The notes beneath the pieces are model-generated. The model saw only the letters and a program-made list of their open reading frames with translations. It ran no database searches and had not been told where the DNA came from. A program made the position numbers and the translations under genes. Shown here piece by piece: positions 10,189 through 19,651 of a DNA stretch of 64,000 bases; position 1 is the stretch's first letter; each line of letters opens with the position of its first letter. Origin of the DNA: an uncultured Flavobacteriaceae bacterium (lineage in GTDB: Bacteria > Bacteroidota > Bacteroidia > Flavobacteriales > Flavobacteriaceae); the NCBI GenBank assembly GCA_905182835.1, contig CAJJDI010000002.1, positions 30,378 through 94,377 of the forward strand, written 5' to 3'.

Positions 10189-10644
10189 TTGGATAATTTA
10201 AGTTATAAAACTATTTCAGCAAATAAATCAACTGTGAACAAACAGTGGGTTATTGTAGATGCAGCTGATCAACATCTAGGAAGGTTAGCCTCAAGAGTGG
10301 CTATCTTATTAAGAGGAAAGCACAAAACAGACTTTACACCCCATGTAGATTGTGGTGATAATGTAATTGTAATCAATGCTTCTAAAGTTAAATTGAGTGG
10401 AAACAAGTGGGAAGAGAAAATGTATGTTAGACATACAGGGTACCCTGGAGGACAGAGATTTAAATCTGCTACTCAACTATACGATCAAAATCCATCAATA
10501 ATTGTAGAAAAGTCAGTAAAAGGAATGCTTCCTAAGAATAAACTAGGAGCAGCACTCTTTAGAAACCTACACGTGAGTACAGATTCAGCACACAATCATG
10601 AAGCTCAAAAACCAACTATTATTAATTTAAATGAAGTCAATTAA
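10189..10644 (+). CDS. rplM: 50S ribosomal protein L13
   Basis: A 151-residue L13 with the family core WVIVDAADQHLGRLASRVA, FTPHVDCGDNVIVINA and the C-terminal part KGMLPKNKLG. The start codon is TTG: an upstream ATG at 10172 runs into a stop after three codons, while from the TTG the N-terminus MDNLSYKTISANKSTVNK matches what I recall of other flavobacterial L13 proteins. L13 is an early-assembling protein of the large subunit that binds 23S rRNA. Its stop overlaps the rpsI start by one base (TAATG), so the two are translationally coupled. Confidence 0.95.
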   Translation: MDNLSYKTISANKSTVNKQWVIVDAADQHLGRLASRVAILLRGKHKTDFTPHVDCGDNVIVINASKVKLSGNKWEEKMYVRHTGYPGGQRFKSATQLYDQNPSIIVEKSVKGMLPKNKLGAALFRNLHVSTDSAHNHEAQKPTIINLNEVN

Positions 10645-11030
10645 TGGAAACCATTCATAAAATTGGACGTAGAAAAACAGCAGTAGCTAGAGTATACCTA
10701 AAAAAAGGTAAAGGAAAAATAACAGTGAACAAAAAAGATTCTAAAGTTTACTTTCCTACTCCAACTCTACAATTCAAAATAAATCAACCTCTTGTCATGA
10801 CTGACAATGAAAAGAAATTTGACATAAGCATTAATGTTTTTGGAGGAGGCTCTACAGGTCAAGCTGAAGCAGTTAGACTAGCTCTATCAAGAGCTATGTG
10901 TGAGTTAAAAGTAGAAAATAGAGAAATTCTTAAACCTGAAGGATTATTAACAAGAGATCCAAGAATGGTTGAGAGGAAAAAATTCGGTCAGAAAAAGGCT
11001 AGAAAGAAATTCCAATTCTCTAAAAGATAA
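10644..11030 (+). CDS. rpsI: 30S ribosomal protein S9
   Basis: A 128-residue S9. It has the N-terminal IGRRKTAVARVYLKKGKG, the GGGSTGQAEAVRLALSRA core and the basic tail ending in KKFQFSKR, whose last residues reach the P-site tRNA in the 30S subunit. Length and all conserved blocks are normal. It is translationally coupled to rplM through the TAATG overlap, the usual L13-S9 operon of bacteria. Confidence 0.97.
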   Translation: METIHKIGRRKTAVARVYLKKGKGKITVNKKDSKVYFPTPTLQFKINQPLVMTDNEKKFDISINVFGGGSTGQAEAVRLALSRAMCELKVENREILKPEGLLTRDPRMVERKKFGQKKARKKFQFSKR

Positions 11031-11146
11031 AATCAATAACCAGTTTTTGTTATCTATGAATTTATTCAAGATTTAGTTTAGCATCTAAATGATCAAGAAA
11101 TAAACTGCTTGGCATTGCTAATCAACAGAAAGTAAACTATCACAAA

Positions 11147-12028
11147 ATGGGAAAATTAGAAGTAAAAGAATTATTAGACGCGGGTGTTCATTTTGGACAT
11201 CTTACAAGAAAGTGGAATCCTAACATGGCTCCTTACATTTACATGGAGAGAAATGGGATTCACATTATCAACCTCTACAAAACTGTAGCTAAAATCGATG
11301 AAGCTGCTGAAGCTTTAAAGAAAATTGCGGCTTCTGGAAGAAAAATTTTATTTGTAGCCACAAAAAAACAAGCTAAAGAAATTGTTGCAGAAGCTGCTTC
11401 AAAAGTAAACATGCCATATATCACTGAAAGATGGCCTGGTGGAATGTTAACAAACTTTGTTACTATCAGAAAAGCTGTTAAAAAAATGGCGGCTATCGAT
11501 AGAATGAAAAAAGATGGTACATTCAACACTTTATCTAAGAAAGAAAGATTACAAACTGATAGATTAAGAGAGAAGTTAGAGAAAAATCTTGGTTCCATTT
11601 CTGACATGACAAGATTACCTGGCGCTTTGTTTGTAGTTGATATAATCAGAGAACATATTGCAATAAAAGAAGCCCAAAAATTGAACATTCCAATTTTTGC
11701 AATGGTGGACACTAATTCTGATCCAAGAGAAGTAGAATATGTTATCCCATCAAATGATGATGCATCTAAGTCAATATTTAAGATTTTAGAAAATATCACT
11801 CCTTCAATCCAAGAAGGTTTAGCAGAAAGAAATTCTGAAAAAGAGAACGGTAAGGAAGAAACTAAAACTTCTAAACCTGAGGTAAAAGCTGAGGTAAAAG
11901 CTGAGGTAAAAGCTGAGGTAAAACCTGAGGTAAAAGCTGAGGTAAAACCTGAGGTAAAAGCTGAGGTAAAAGCTGAAGTAAAAGCTGAGGTAAAAGCTGA
12001 GGTAAAAGCTGAAAGTAAATCGGAATAA
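11147..12028 (+). CDS. rpsB: 30S ribosomal protein S2 with a repetitive Lys/Glu-rich tail
   Basis: A 293-residue S2. The core (about residues 1-228) is standard: ELLDAGVHFGHLTRKWNPNM, then RWPGGMLTNF and MVDTNSDPREVEYVIPSNDDA. The remaining 65 residues form a low-complexity tail made almost only of VKAE and VKPE tetrapeptides, encoded by eleven consecutive 12-bp repeats. Such a charged, probably disordered or helical extension is not needed for the ribosomal role and should vary in length between strains. The gene lies 116 bp after rpsI and 38 bp before tsf, the usual rpsB-tsf pair. Confidence 0.97.
   Translation: MGKLEVKELLDAGVHFGHLTRKWNPNMAPYIYMERNGIHIINLYKTVAKIDEAAEALKKIAASGRKILFVATKKQAKEIVAEAASKVNMPYITERWPGGMLTNFVTIRKAVKKMAAIDRMKKDGTFNTLSKKERLQTDRLREKLEKNLGSISDMTRLPGALFVVDIIREHIAIKEAQKLNIPIFAMVDTNSDPREVEYVIPSNDDASKSIFKILENITPSIQEGLAERNSEKENGKEETKTSKPEVKAEVKAEVKAEVKPEVKAEVKPEVKAEVKAEVKAEVKAEVKAESKSE
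11879..12010 (+). repeat. Eleven tandem 12-bp repeats inside the 3' end of rpsB
   Basis: The unit gaggtaaaagct is repeated eleven times without interruption. Units 4 and 6 read gaggtaaaacct (Ala to Pro) and unit 9 begins gaagta (silent). Each unit encodes four residues, so gain or loss of units by slippage keeps the reading frame. The near identity at the DNA level, including the third codon positions, points to recent expansion rather than only protein-level selection. Confidence 0.95.
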
Positions 12029-12066
12029 CAAAAATATATACTACAACAATTACTTAATTTTAAATC

Positions 12067-12891
12067 ATGTCGAAAATAACTGCTTCAGAAGTAAACAACC
12101 TGAGAAAAACTACAGGTGCTGGAATGATGGATTGTAAAAAAGCATTAGTAGAATCTGATGGTAACTTTGAAAAAGCTATTGAAATTTTAAGAAAAAAAGG
12201 GCAAAAAGTTGCTGCTAAAAGAGCGGACAGAGATTCAGCAGAAGGCGCAGCTATCACTAAAACAAATGAGAGTAATACGGCAGGGGTTGCTATTGTTCTT
12301 GGGTGCGAAACAGATTTTGTTGGTAAAAATGAGGATTTTGTTAGTTTGGCAAATAAATTAGCTGATATAGCTCTTGAATGTAATACTAAAGAAGAACTAT
12401 TAAAAGCTAAAATTGGTGAAGTAACTGTAGAAGAAAAGCTAATAGAACAAACAGGTGTTATTGGTGAAAAAATAGAGATTAAAGCATTTGAAAAAATAAA
12501 CGCTGCTTTTGTAGGGTCTTACATTCATGCAGGAAATAAGATAGCTTCAGTTGTTGGATTATCTGCAAGTGTTGATGGTTCTGATGTTGCTGCAAAAGAT
12601 GTATCCATGCAAGTTGCAGCAATGAACCCTATCGCATTAGATGAGAATGGTGTTGATTCAAATATAATTGAAAAAGAAATTGAAATTGCTAAAGATCAGT
12701 TAAGATCTGAAGGTAAGCCTGAGGCAATGTTAGACAATATCGCAAAGGGTAAATTAAAGAGGTTTTTTAAAGATAATACACTTGTAAACCAAGACTTTAT
12801 AAAAGATAGTAAGCAAAGTGTAAAAAACTATGTCAGTTCTTATGACAAAGATTTACACGTAGTGGAATACAAAAGAGTAGCACTGGGTTAA
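12067..12891 (+). CDS. tsf: Elongation factor Ts
   Basis: A 274-residue EF-Ts, the guanine-nucleotide exchange factor for EF-Tu. The N-terminal UBA-like domain carries LRKTTGAGMMDCKKAL, followed by the core with GCETDFVGKNEDF (the TDFV motif that contacts EF-Tu) and VSMQVAAMNP. Length is normal. It is probably cotranscribed with rpsB 38 bp upstream; a new promoter before pyrH separates it from the next gene. Confidence 0.97.
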   Translation: MSKITASEVNNLRKTTGAGMMDCKKALVESDGNFEKAIEILRKKGQKVAAKRADRDSAEGAAITKTNESNTAGVAIVLGCETDFVGKNEDFVSLANKLADIALECNTKEELLKAKIGEVTVEEKLIEQTGVIGEKIEIKAFEKINAAFVGSYIHAGNKIASVVGLSASVDGSDVAAKDVSMQVAAMNPIALDENGVDSNIIEKEIEIAKDQLRSEGKPEAMLDNIAKGKLKRFFKDNTLVNQDFIKDSKQSVKNYVSSYDKDLHVVEYKRVALG

Positions 12892-12935
12892 TTTCTTCTT
12901 TTAAATTTTTTATTACATAATTAAAAAATCTACAT

Positions 12936-12943
12936 TATCTTTG
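12936..12943 (+). promoter_or_regulatory. -7 element upstream of pyrH
   Basis: TATCTTTG matches TAnnTTTG exactly and lies 20 bp before the pyrH ATG. No good TTG is present at the expected -33 position, so the call rests on the -7 element alone. The same TTATCTTTG stretch precedes asnS. Confidence 0.5.
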
Positions 12944-12962
12944 CTTAACTTCAAAATTAAGC

Positions 12963-13673
12963 ATGAAATACAAAAGAATATTACTTAAATTATCTGGTGA
13001 GGCTTTAATGGGCAGTAAAAATTTTGGAATTGATTCTGAAATACTACAAGTTTATGCTCAAGATATTAAGCAAATAGTAGACCTCGGGGTGCAAGTAGCA
13101 ATTGTTATTGGCGGTGGAAACATTTTTAGAGGTTTCGATGGTGCTAATGAACATAAAATAGATCGCGTTCAAGGTGATCATATGGGAATGCTTGCAACCG
13201 TAATTAATGGTTTAGCACTTCAAAGTGCATTAGAAAATGTTGGAGCTCCAACTAGATTACAAACAGCAATTAAAATCAATGAAGTTGCTGAACCATTTAT
13301 CAGAAGGAAAGCCATTAGGCATTTAGATAAGGGTAGAGTTGTTATTTTTGGTGGAGGAACCGGGAACCCATATTTCACAACAGATTCAGCCGCAGTTTTA
13401 AGAGCTATTGAGATCGAGTCTGATGTTATTTTGAAAGGAACAAGAGTGGATGGGATTTACGATGAAGATCCTGAAAAAAATGTTGATGCTATTAAATTTG
13501 ATAATATATCCTTTGAAGAAGTATTAAAAAAAGGGTTAAAAGTGATGGATACTACTGCATTTACACTTAGTCAAGAAAACAAACTACCAATAATTGTATT
13601 TGACATGAACAAAAGAGGGAATTTGTTAAAATTAATTTCTGGAGAGAAAATTGGCACTACAGTTAACTTATAA
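12963..13673 (+). CDS. pyrH: UMP kinase
   Basis: A 236-residue bacterial UMP kinase (amino-acid kinase fold), which phosphorylates UMP to UDP in pyrimidine nucleotide synthesis. Signatures are the N-terminal [15 protein letters not shown], the glycine-rich [10 protein letters not shown], the [12 protein letters not shown] segment and the [16 protein letters not shown] nucleotide-binding loop. Length is typical. It is followed 25 bp later by frr, the conserved pyrH-frr arrangement. Confidence 0.97.
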   Translation: MKYKRILLKLSGEALMGSKNFGIDSEILQVYAQDIKQIVDLGVQVAIVIGGGNIFRGFDGANEHKIDRVQGDHMGMLATVINGLALQSALENVGAPTRLQTAIKINEVAEPFIRRKAIRHLDKGRVVIFGGGTGNPYFTTDSAAVLRAIEIESDVILKGTRVDGIYDEDPEKNVDAIKFDNISFEEVLKKGLKVMDTTAFTLSQENKLPIIVFDMNKRGNLLKLISGEKIGTTVNL

Positions 13674-13698
13674 ATCATTTTAGATTAAATTAAATAAG

Positions 13699-14256
13699 AT
13701 GGAAGAAGAATTAGAATTTATTTTTGAGTCAGCAAAAGAATCAATGTCAAATGCAATAAAACATTTGGATAAAAAATTATTGAATATTAGAGCAGGTAAA
13801 GCAAACCCATCAATGCTTGGAAGTGTTTTAGTTGAATATTATGGTTCTTTAACACCACTTACTCAAGTTGCAAATGTAAACACGCCGGACGGTAGAACGA
13901 TAGTAGTACAACCATGGGAGAAAAGTTTACTTGCAGAAATAGAAAAAGCCATTATGAATGCAAATCTAGGTTTTAACCCTATGAATAATGGAGAAAACAT
14001 AATTATAAACGTACCTGCATTAACTGAAGAAAGAAGAATTGATTTAGCAAGACAAGCTAAAAGTGAGGCAGAAGAAGCAAAAATAGTTGTTAGAAACTCA
14101 AGAAAAGAAGCTAATAACGAAATTAAAAAAGGAGAAGCATTTTCTGATGATCTAAAAAAAAATGCAGAGCAAGATATTCAAGACCTAACTAATAAGCATA
14201 TTGATGATATTAATTCAATATTTGAAGTTAAAGAAAAAGAAATTATGACTTTATAA
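13699..14256 (+). CDS. frr: Ribosome recycling factor
   Basis: A 185-residue ribosome recycling factor, which together with EF-G splits post-termination ribosomes. Family motifs are LLNIRAGKANPSMLG, VEYYGSLTPLTQVANVN and VNVPALTEERR-like IINVPALTEERRIDLARQAK. Length is normal. It is followed by a long inverted repeat that probably ends the pyrH-frr transcript. Confidence 0.97.
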   Translation: MEEELEFIFESAKESMSNAIKHLDKKLLNIRAGKANPSMLGSVLVEYYGSLTPLTQVANVNTPDGRTIVVQPWEKSLLAEIEKAIMNANLGFNPMNNGENIIINVPALTEERRIDLARQAKSEAEEAKIVVRNSRKEANNEIKKGEAFSDDLKKNAEQDIQDLTNKHIDDINSIFEVKEKEIMTL

Positions 14257-14257
14257 T

Positions 14258-14295
14258 ATATTAATTACTGTAAATAATATCACAGTAATTAATAT
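14258..14295 (+). terminator. Perfect 14-bp inverted repeat after frr
   Basis: Arms 14258-14271 and 14282-14295 are exact reverse complements around a 10-nt loop, 2 bp after the frr stop. The stem is AT-rich with only two G-C pairs, and no long T tract follows, so it is a weak candidate for an intrinsic terminator; it could also be an mRNA 3'-end stabiliser. Confidence 0.45.
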
Positions 14296-14323
14296 CTTTA
14301 TGAATTGGATATAATATAATCAT

Positions 14324-16738
14324 ATGGCTAGAGTATTTTTAGTGGGTTTTTGGGATTCTGTTTCGAACTTGATATTAAGGAATAGGCTCTTAATAATCAC
14401 TTTATTAATTTTAGCTACTTCATTTTTTGTTAATAATTGGCAATATATTAAGTTTTCAAATACAGAGGCAAACTTACTACCAGACACGCACGAAGTCAAC
14501 CTTCAGTATTTAGATTTTACTGATAAATTTGGTGAAGAAGGTAATTTAATTGTAATTGGGGTTAAAGATTCCCTGTTATTTACACTTAAAAATTTTAATG
14601 CATGGAATAAATTATCAAAGGTATTAAAAGATACAAACTTTGTTGAATCAGTTATAGCAATTGGTGATCTACAAAAACTTAAAAAAGATAAAAAAAGGCA
14701 ACAATTTTACCTTGAACCTTTTATCCAAGATACGATCAAATCAGACCTTGAATTAATTTCATTAAAAAAAGAATTATTTGAAAAATATCCTTTTTATGAT
14801 GAGTTTCTATTCAATACTAAATCAAAAGCAGTAAGAACTGCAATACATTTAAAAAAATCTATTGTAAATGAAGTTGGCAGAGAAGATTACATCAATACGG
14901 TTTTAATTCCTCAGGTTGAAGCTTTCGAAAGCAAATACGGATTGGATATTAAGATATCAGGAATGCCTTATGTAAGAACAAAAAATGCAGATAACATTAA
15001 AAGTGAAATTTCTACTTTTGTTATTTTAGCGTTAATAATTACATCAATAATTTTTTTCCTTTTCTTTAGATCTTTTAGAGCAACTTTTATTTCATTATTT
15101 GTGGTAATGATTGGGGTGGTTTGGACTGTCGGAATTCTTGGACTTTTTATTATTAACACTCCTGCTGGGGATTTTGAAATATCCGTTCTTACAGGTCTTA
15201 TTCCCCCTTTAATAATAGTAATTGGGATCCCAAATTGTATTTTTCTAATAAACAAATATCAACACGAGGTTAACGAGCATGGTAATAAAGCTAAATCACT
15301 TCAGAGAGTTATTACTAAAATAGGTAATGCTACTTTGATGACTAATGTAACTACTGCTTCAGGATTTGCTACATTTATAATTACAGACAGTAAACTGCTG
15401 GAAGAGTTTGGAATTGTTGCTTCTCTAAGTATTTTAGCAATTTTCGTGTTATGTATTTTAATCATTCCAATAATTTATAGTTTTTTACCTATTCCAGAAG
15501 AAAAACATTTAGAACACTTAAATAAAAACTGGATTAATTCACTTGGTGATTGGATTGAGAATACTGTAAAGAAAAGTAAAATCAATATATACATAATTTC
15601 TATAATGTTACTTGTAACGAGTATTATTGGAATATATCAAATACGGATATCAGGAAGTATTATAGACGATATGCCACAAAAAGCAGATTGGTTTGATGAT
15701 ATAATGTTTTATGAAAAAGAATTTAATGGGATAATGCCGTTAGAAATTTTGATTGATACTAAACGTAAGAAAGGAGTCACAAAACTCTCTACCATTAAAA
15801 AAATGAGTCAAATAGAGGATGTTATTTTAGAAATCCCAGAATTATCAAAACCTATTTCAATGGTTAGTTTGGTTAAATATTCTAAACAAGCTTATTACAA
15901 TGGTAATCCAAAATATTATCAAGTCCCAACTTCTCAAGAAAACAGCTTTATATTATCCTATGCAAAGAATTCAACTTCAGATTCAGATGTTGATTTAATC
16001 AAAAATTACGTCGATTCTACAGGGCAATACACTAGAATTACAACGTTTATGAAAGATATGGAGATTGAAAAAATGGAGGAAATTGAAGAAAAGTTGAATT
16101 ATGAGATTTCTAAAATAATGCCTTCAGAAAACTATGAAGTATCAATAACAGGCAAAGCCTACTTGTTTCAAAAAGGAACTAAATATTTGGTTAAAAACTT
16201 AATTTTATCTCTTTCTTTAGCTATCTTTTTAATAGCTGGATTAATGGCATATATGTTCAGGTCAATAAAAATGATATTTATTTCATTAATTCCAAATATA
16301 CTGCCATTAATAGTGACAGCTGGGTTAATGGGGTATTTAGGTGTTCCTATAAAACCATCAACGATATTAATATTCAGTATTGCCTTTGGGATAGCTGTAG
16401 ATGACACTATTCATTTTTTAGCTAAATACAGGCAAGAATTAATCGCAAATAATTGGGAGGTTCATAAATCTGTTTATAACGCTCTTCGGGAAACTGGAGT
16501 TAGTATGTTTTACACCTCAATAGTCTTATTTTTTGGGTTTTCAGTGTTTACAGTTTCTGATTTTGGAGGAACAGTTGCACTTGGTGCGTTAGTTTCAGCT
16601 ACGCTATTGTTTGCGATGTTAGCGAACCTCTTACTACTACCATCAATGTTGTTATCTCTTGAGGGCTCAATTGCAAATGAAAAAGTTTTAAAAGAACCTT
16701 CAATAAAAATTATTGAAGATGATAACCTAGTGAATTAA
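14324..16738 (+). CDS. RND superfamily exporter (MMPL type)
   Basis: An 804-residue inner-membrane protein with the repeated architecture of MMPL/HpnN-type RND exporters. Each half has one transmembrane helix, a large periplasmic loop and then five helices. The first half has its helix at about 20-40 and its helix bundle at about 225-390; the second starts at about 420 and has its bundle at about 625-785. The signature FGIAVDDTIHFLAKY near residue 690 carries the paired aspartates used for proton relay. The family moves lipids or other hydrophobic molecules; the cargo here is unknown. A gene of this type between frr and asnS is a common flavobacterial arrangement. No membrane fusion protein is adjacent. 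Confidence 0.85.
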   Translation: MARVFLVGFWDSVSNLILRNRLLIITLLILATSFFVNNWQYIKFSNTEANLLPDTHEVNLQYLDFTDKFGEEGNLIVIGVKDSLLFTLKNFNAWNKLSKVLKDTNFVESVIAIGDLQKLKKDKKRQQFYLEPFIQDTIKSDLELISLKKELFEKYPFYDEFLFNTKSKAVRTAIHLKKSIVNEVGREDYINTVLIPQVEAFESKYGLDIKISGMPYVRTKNADNIKSEISTFVILALIITSIIFFLFFRSFRATFISLFVVMIGVVWTVGILGLFIINTPAGDFEISVLTGLIPPLIIVIGIPNCIFLINKYQHEVNEHGNKAKSLQRVITKIGNATLMTNVTTASGFATFIITDSKLLEEFGIVASLSILAIFVLCILIIPIIYSFLPIPEEKHLEHLNKNWINSLGDWIENTVKKSKINIYIISIMLLVTSIIGIYQIRISGSIIDDMPQKADWFDDIMFYEKEFNGIMPLEILIDTKRKKGVTKLSTIKKMSQIEDVILEIPELSKPISMVSLVKYSKQAYYNGNPKYYQVPTSQENSFILSYAKNSTSDSDVDLIKNYVDSTGQYTRITTFMKDMEIEKMEEIEEKLNYEISKIMPSENYEVSITGKAYLFQKGTKYLVKNLILSLSLAIFLIAGLMAYMFRSIKMIFISLIPNILPLIVTAGLMGYLGVPIKPSTILIFSIAFGIAVDDTIHFLAKYRQELIANNWEVHKSVYNALRETGVSMFYTSIVLFFGFSVFTVSDFGGTVALGALVSATLLFAMLANLLLLPSMLLSLEGSIANEKVLKEPSIKIIEDDNLVN

Positions 16739-16754
16739 ATATATTTTAATACTT

Positions 16755-16762
16755 TATCTTTG
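16755..16762 (+). promoter_or_regulatory. -7 element upstream of asnS
   Basis: TATCTTTG fits TAnnTTTG and ends 22 bp before the asnS ATG. No clear -33 TTG is visible at the required distance. Confidence 0.45.
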
Positions 16763-16784
16763 ATAATATAACTTTAGAATCAAA

Positions 16785-18218
16785 ATGAAAAATAACTCTG
16801 TAAAAGATCTATTACTAAATACAAAGACAAATTCAATCGTCACAGTTAATGGATGGGTGAGAACGTTTAGAGCTAATCGATTTATAGCACTAAATGATGG
16901 CTCTTCTATTAATAATATTCAATGTGTTATAGATTTTGAGAGTTTTGATGAGATGATTTTAAAGAAAATTAATACTGGGACTTCTTTAAAAATTACAGGT
17001 TCGCTTGTAGAAAGTCAAGGTAGTGGGCAAAAATTCGAAATTATAGTTTCTGATTTAGAAATATTAGGAGATTGTGATTCTGAGAAATTCCCTATTCAAC
17101 CAAAAAAACACTCATTTGAGTTCTTACGCGAGAATGCACATTTAAGAACTAGAACTAGTACATTTAGTGCAGTCATGCGCTTAAGATCAAGCTTGTCTTT
17201 TGCTGTCCATAATTATTTCAATTCTAATGGGTTTTATTATGTCCACACTCCAATCATTACATCAAGTGATGCAGAAGGTGCGGGTGAACAATTTAGGGTA
17301 ACTACACTTGATCCTAAAAACCCTCCATTAGATGACAAAAACGAAGTTGATTACTCTAAAGATTTTTTTGGAAAAGAAACAAGTTTAACCGTATCTGGGC
17401 AATTAGAGGCGGAAAGCTATGCAATGTCTTTGGGAAAAGTATATACTTTTGGACCAACATTTAGAGCAGAAAACTCTAACACATCTAGACATTTGTCAGA
17501 ATTTTGGATGATTGAACCAGAAGTTGCTTTTATGGATTTAGATGGCAACATGGATTTAGCAGAAAATTTCTTAAAATATCTGTTAAATTATATAATTGAA
17601 AACAACACTAGTGATTTAGAATTTTTGGAAGAAAGATTAATTAATGAGGATAAGACAAAACCTCAGAATCTCAGAAATGAAATGTCCTTAATAGAGAAAA
17701 TAAAATTTGTTATTAACAATGATTTTAAAAGAATAACGTACACCGAAGCGGTTGAAATACTTAAGGGTTGTAAACCAAATAAAAAGAAGAAATTTAAATA
17801 TTTGATTGAAAATTGGGGTGCAGATTTACAAAGCGAGCATGAAAGATATTTAGTAGAAAAACATTTTAAGTGCCCGGTAATAATATATGATTACCCAGCT
17901 AACATTAAGGCTTTTTATATGAAGTTAAATGAGGACAAAAAAACTGTTAAAGCAATGGATATTCTATTCCCAGGGATTGGGGAAATAGTTGGTGGTTCAC
18001 AAAGAGAAGAAAGGTTAGATGTTCTAAATAATAAAATGAAAGATATAGGGGTAAATCCTGAAGAGTTATGGTGGTACACAGATTTAAGAAAATTTGGTAC
18101 AGCTAAGCATTCTGGATTTGGACTAGGGTTTGAAAGATTAATTATGTTTGTTACAGGAATGTCAAACATTAGAGATGTGATCCCTTTCCCAAGGACTCCC
18201 CAAAACGCTGAGTTTTAA
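16785..18218 (+). CDS. asnS: Asparaginyl-tRNA synthetase
   Basis: A 477-residue class IIb aminoacyl-tRNA synthetase. The N-terminal OB-fold (about 1-110: TVNGWVRTFRANRFIALNDGS) binds the anticodon. The catalytic domain has motif 1 around FYYVHTPIITSSDAEGAGEQF, motif 2 FGPTFRAENSNTSRHLSEFWMIEPE and motif 3 GFGLGFERLIMFVTGMSNIRD. The sequence of motif 2 (FRAENSNTSRHL) is that of AsnRS, not AspRS. The gene is followed 11 bp later by rpoN, so the two are probably cotranscribed. Confidence 0.97.
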   Translation: MKNNSVKDLLLNTKTNSIVTVNGWVRTFRANRFIALNDGSSINNIQCVIDFESFDEMILKKINTGTSLKITGSLVESQGSGQKFEIIVSDLEILGDCDSEKFPIQPKKHSFEFLRENAHLRTRTSTFSAVMRLRSSLSFAVHNYFNSNGFYYVHTPIITSSDAEGAGEQFRVTTLDPKNPPLDDKNEVDYSKDFFGKETSLTVSGQLEAESYAMSLGKVYTFGPTFRAENSNTSRHLSEFWMIEPEVAFMDLDGNMDLAENFLKYLLNYIIENNTSDLEFLEERLINEDKTKPQNLRNEMSLIEKIKFVINNDFKRITYTEAVEILKGCKPNKKKKFKYLIENWGADLQSEHERYLVEKHFKCPVIIYDYPANIKAFYMKLNEDKKTVKAMDILFPGIGEIVGGSQREERLDVLNNKMKDIGVNPEELWWYTDLRKFGTAKHSGFGLGFERLIMFVTGMSNIRDVIPFPRTPQNAEF

Positions 18219-18229
18219 AAATTAGCTAA

Positions 18230-19645
18230 ATGCTTAAGCAATCACTAAAATTAAAGTTATCTCAAAAATTATCTCCTCAACAAATACAATTGATGAAGCT
18301 AATACAATTACCTGTATTAGATTTTGAACAAAAATTAAAACAAGAAATTGAAGAAAATCCAGCTTTAGAAATTGTTGAAACTGCTCCTTCAGACGATGAG
18401 TTTAATAAAGATGAAAATATTGATGTAGAAGAATATATCAACGATGATGAAATACCAGATTACAAATTAAAGTCCTATAACTCTTCAGAACATGAAGAGA
18501 ATACGATACCTTATGCTTCTGGAATATCATTTAACCAGCTAATATTAAATCAACTACATACAGAAAGGTTAGATGAATTTGAAATGAGGATTGCTGAATT
18601 TTTAGTTGGATGCATAGATGAAGGAGGGTACATCCGTCAAAGTTTAGAAGATGTTATAGATGACCTAGCATTTACTCAAAATATTATAGTTGAATATGAA
18701 ACAATAAATAATATTTTGAAAACTATTCAAAACCTTGACCCTGCAGGAATAGGTGCAAGAACACTTCAAGAATGCTTATCATTACAATTAAGAAGAAAAC
18801 AATCTGATAACTTAGATACGATATTGGCATTAGAGCTAATTGATAATTCTTTTGATTTATTTACAAAAAGGCATTTTGAGAAACTGTTAGTAAAATACCA
18901 TATTTCAGAAAAAGAGTTAAAAAGAGCAATTAAAGAAGTTGAAAAATTAAATCCAAAACCTGGGAACTCTCTGTCAAATAATAGTACAAAATTAATTGAA
19001 CAAGTTATACCTGATTTTAAGATAGAGATCATAAATAACGAATTGTTATTAAGTTTAAATGGGAGAAACAAACCAGTGATGAATGTTTCAAGAGAATACA
19101 CAGAAATGTTAAAGGGTTATAGTTTAGAGAAAAATAGAAAATCTCAAAAAGATGCAGTTCAGTTTATAAAACAAAAGTTAGATTCTGCAAAATGGTTCAT
19201 AGAAGCAATAGAGCAAAGAGAGCAAACATTAATGCTAACAATGAGGGCAATCATGACGTATCAGCAAGACTATTTTTTATCAGGAGATGAAAAGAAGATA
19301 AGACCGATGATATTAAAAAATATTGCTAATGTGATCAATATGGATGTTTCTACTATTTCTAGAGTTGCTAATAGCAAATATGTAGACACTCCATATGGAA
19401 CTAAATTGATTAAAGAGTTTTTTAGTGAGTCTATGACTAATAATGATGGTAAAGAAATATCTACAATCGAGATAAAAAAAATATTAGAAAAAATTATTTT
19501 TGATGAAGATAAACGCAAGCCTGAAACAGATGATTCTTTAGTTAAGCTTTTATTTAAAGAAGGGTATAAAATAGCAAGAAGAACGGTGTCTAAATATAGA
19601 GAACAATTAAATATTCCAGTAGCTAGGCTAAGAAAACAGCTTTAA
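18230..19645 (+). CDS. rpoN: RNA polymerase sigma-54 factor
   Basis: A 471-residue sigma-54. The N-terminal activator-interacting region is glutamine and leucine rich (LKLSQKLSPQQIQLMKLIQLP), an acidic linker follows, then the core-binding domain (about 110-300) and the helix-turn-helix. The RpoN box ARRTVSKYRE, which reads the -24 element, lies near the C-terminus. Sigma-54 needs AAA+ enhancer-binding activators; none is encoded in this window. It converges with the ExbD gene after a 6-bp gap. Confidence 0.97.
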   Translation: MLKQSLKLKLSQKLSPQQIQLMKLIQLPVLDFEQKLKQEIEENPALEIVETAPSDDEFNKDENIDVEEYINDDEIPDYKLKSYNSSEHEENTIPYASGISFNQLILNQLHTERLDEFEMRIAEFLVGCIDEGGYIRQSLEDVIDDLAFTQNIIVEYETINNILKTIQNLDPAGIGARTLQECLSLQLRRKQSDNLDTILALELIDNSFDLFTKRHFEKLLVKYHISEKELKRAIKEVEKLNPKPGNSLSNNSTKLIEQVIPDFKIEIINNELLLSLNGRNKPVMNVSREYTEMLKGYSLEKNRKSQKDAVQFIKQKLDSAKWFIEAIEQREQTLMLTMRAIMTYQQDYFLSGDEKKIRPMILKNIANVINMDVSTISRVANSKYVDTPYGTKLIKEFFSESMTNNDGKEISTIEIKKILEKIIFDEDKRKPETDDSLVKLLFKEGYKIARRTVSKYREQLNIPVARLRKQL

Positions 19646-19651
19646 TAAAAA

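Noticed and set aside
11879..12010. Repeat block considered as a CRISPR array or intergenic satellite
   Set aside because: Units are only 12 bp, directly adjacent without spacers, and lie in frame inside rpsB.
11819..12031. Open frame of 70 codons opposite the rpsB tail with repeated FYLSFYL units
   Set aside because: It is the antisense shadow of the 12-bp repeats in rpsB; the rpsB frame is required for S2 and the repeat unit keeps every frame open.
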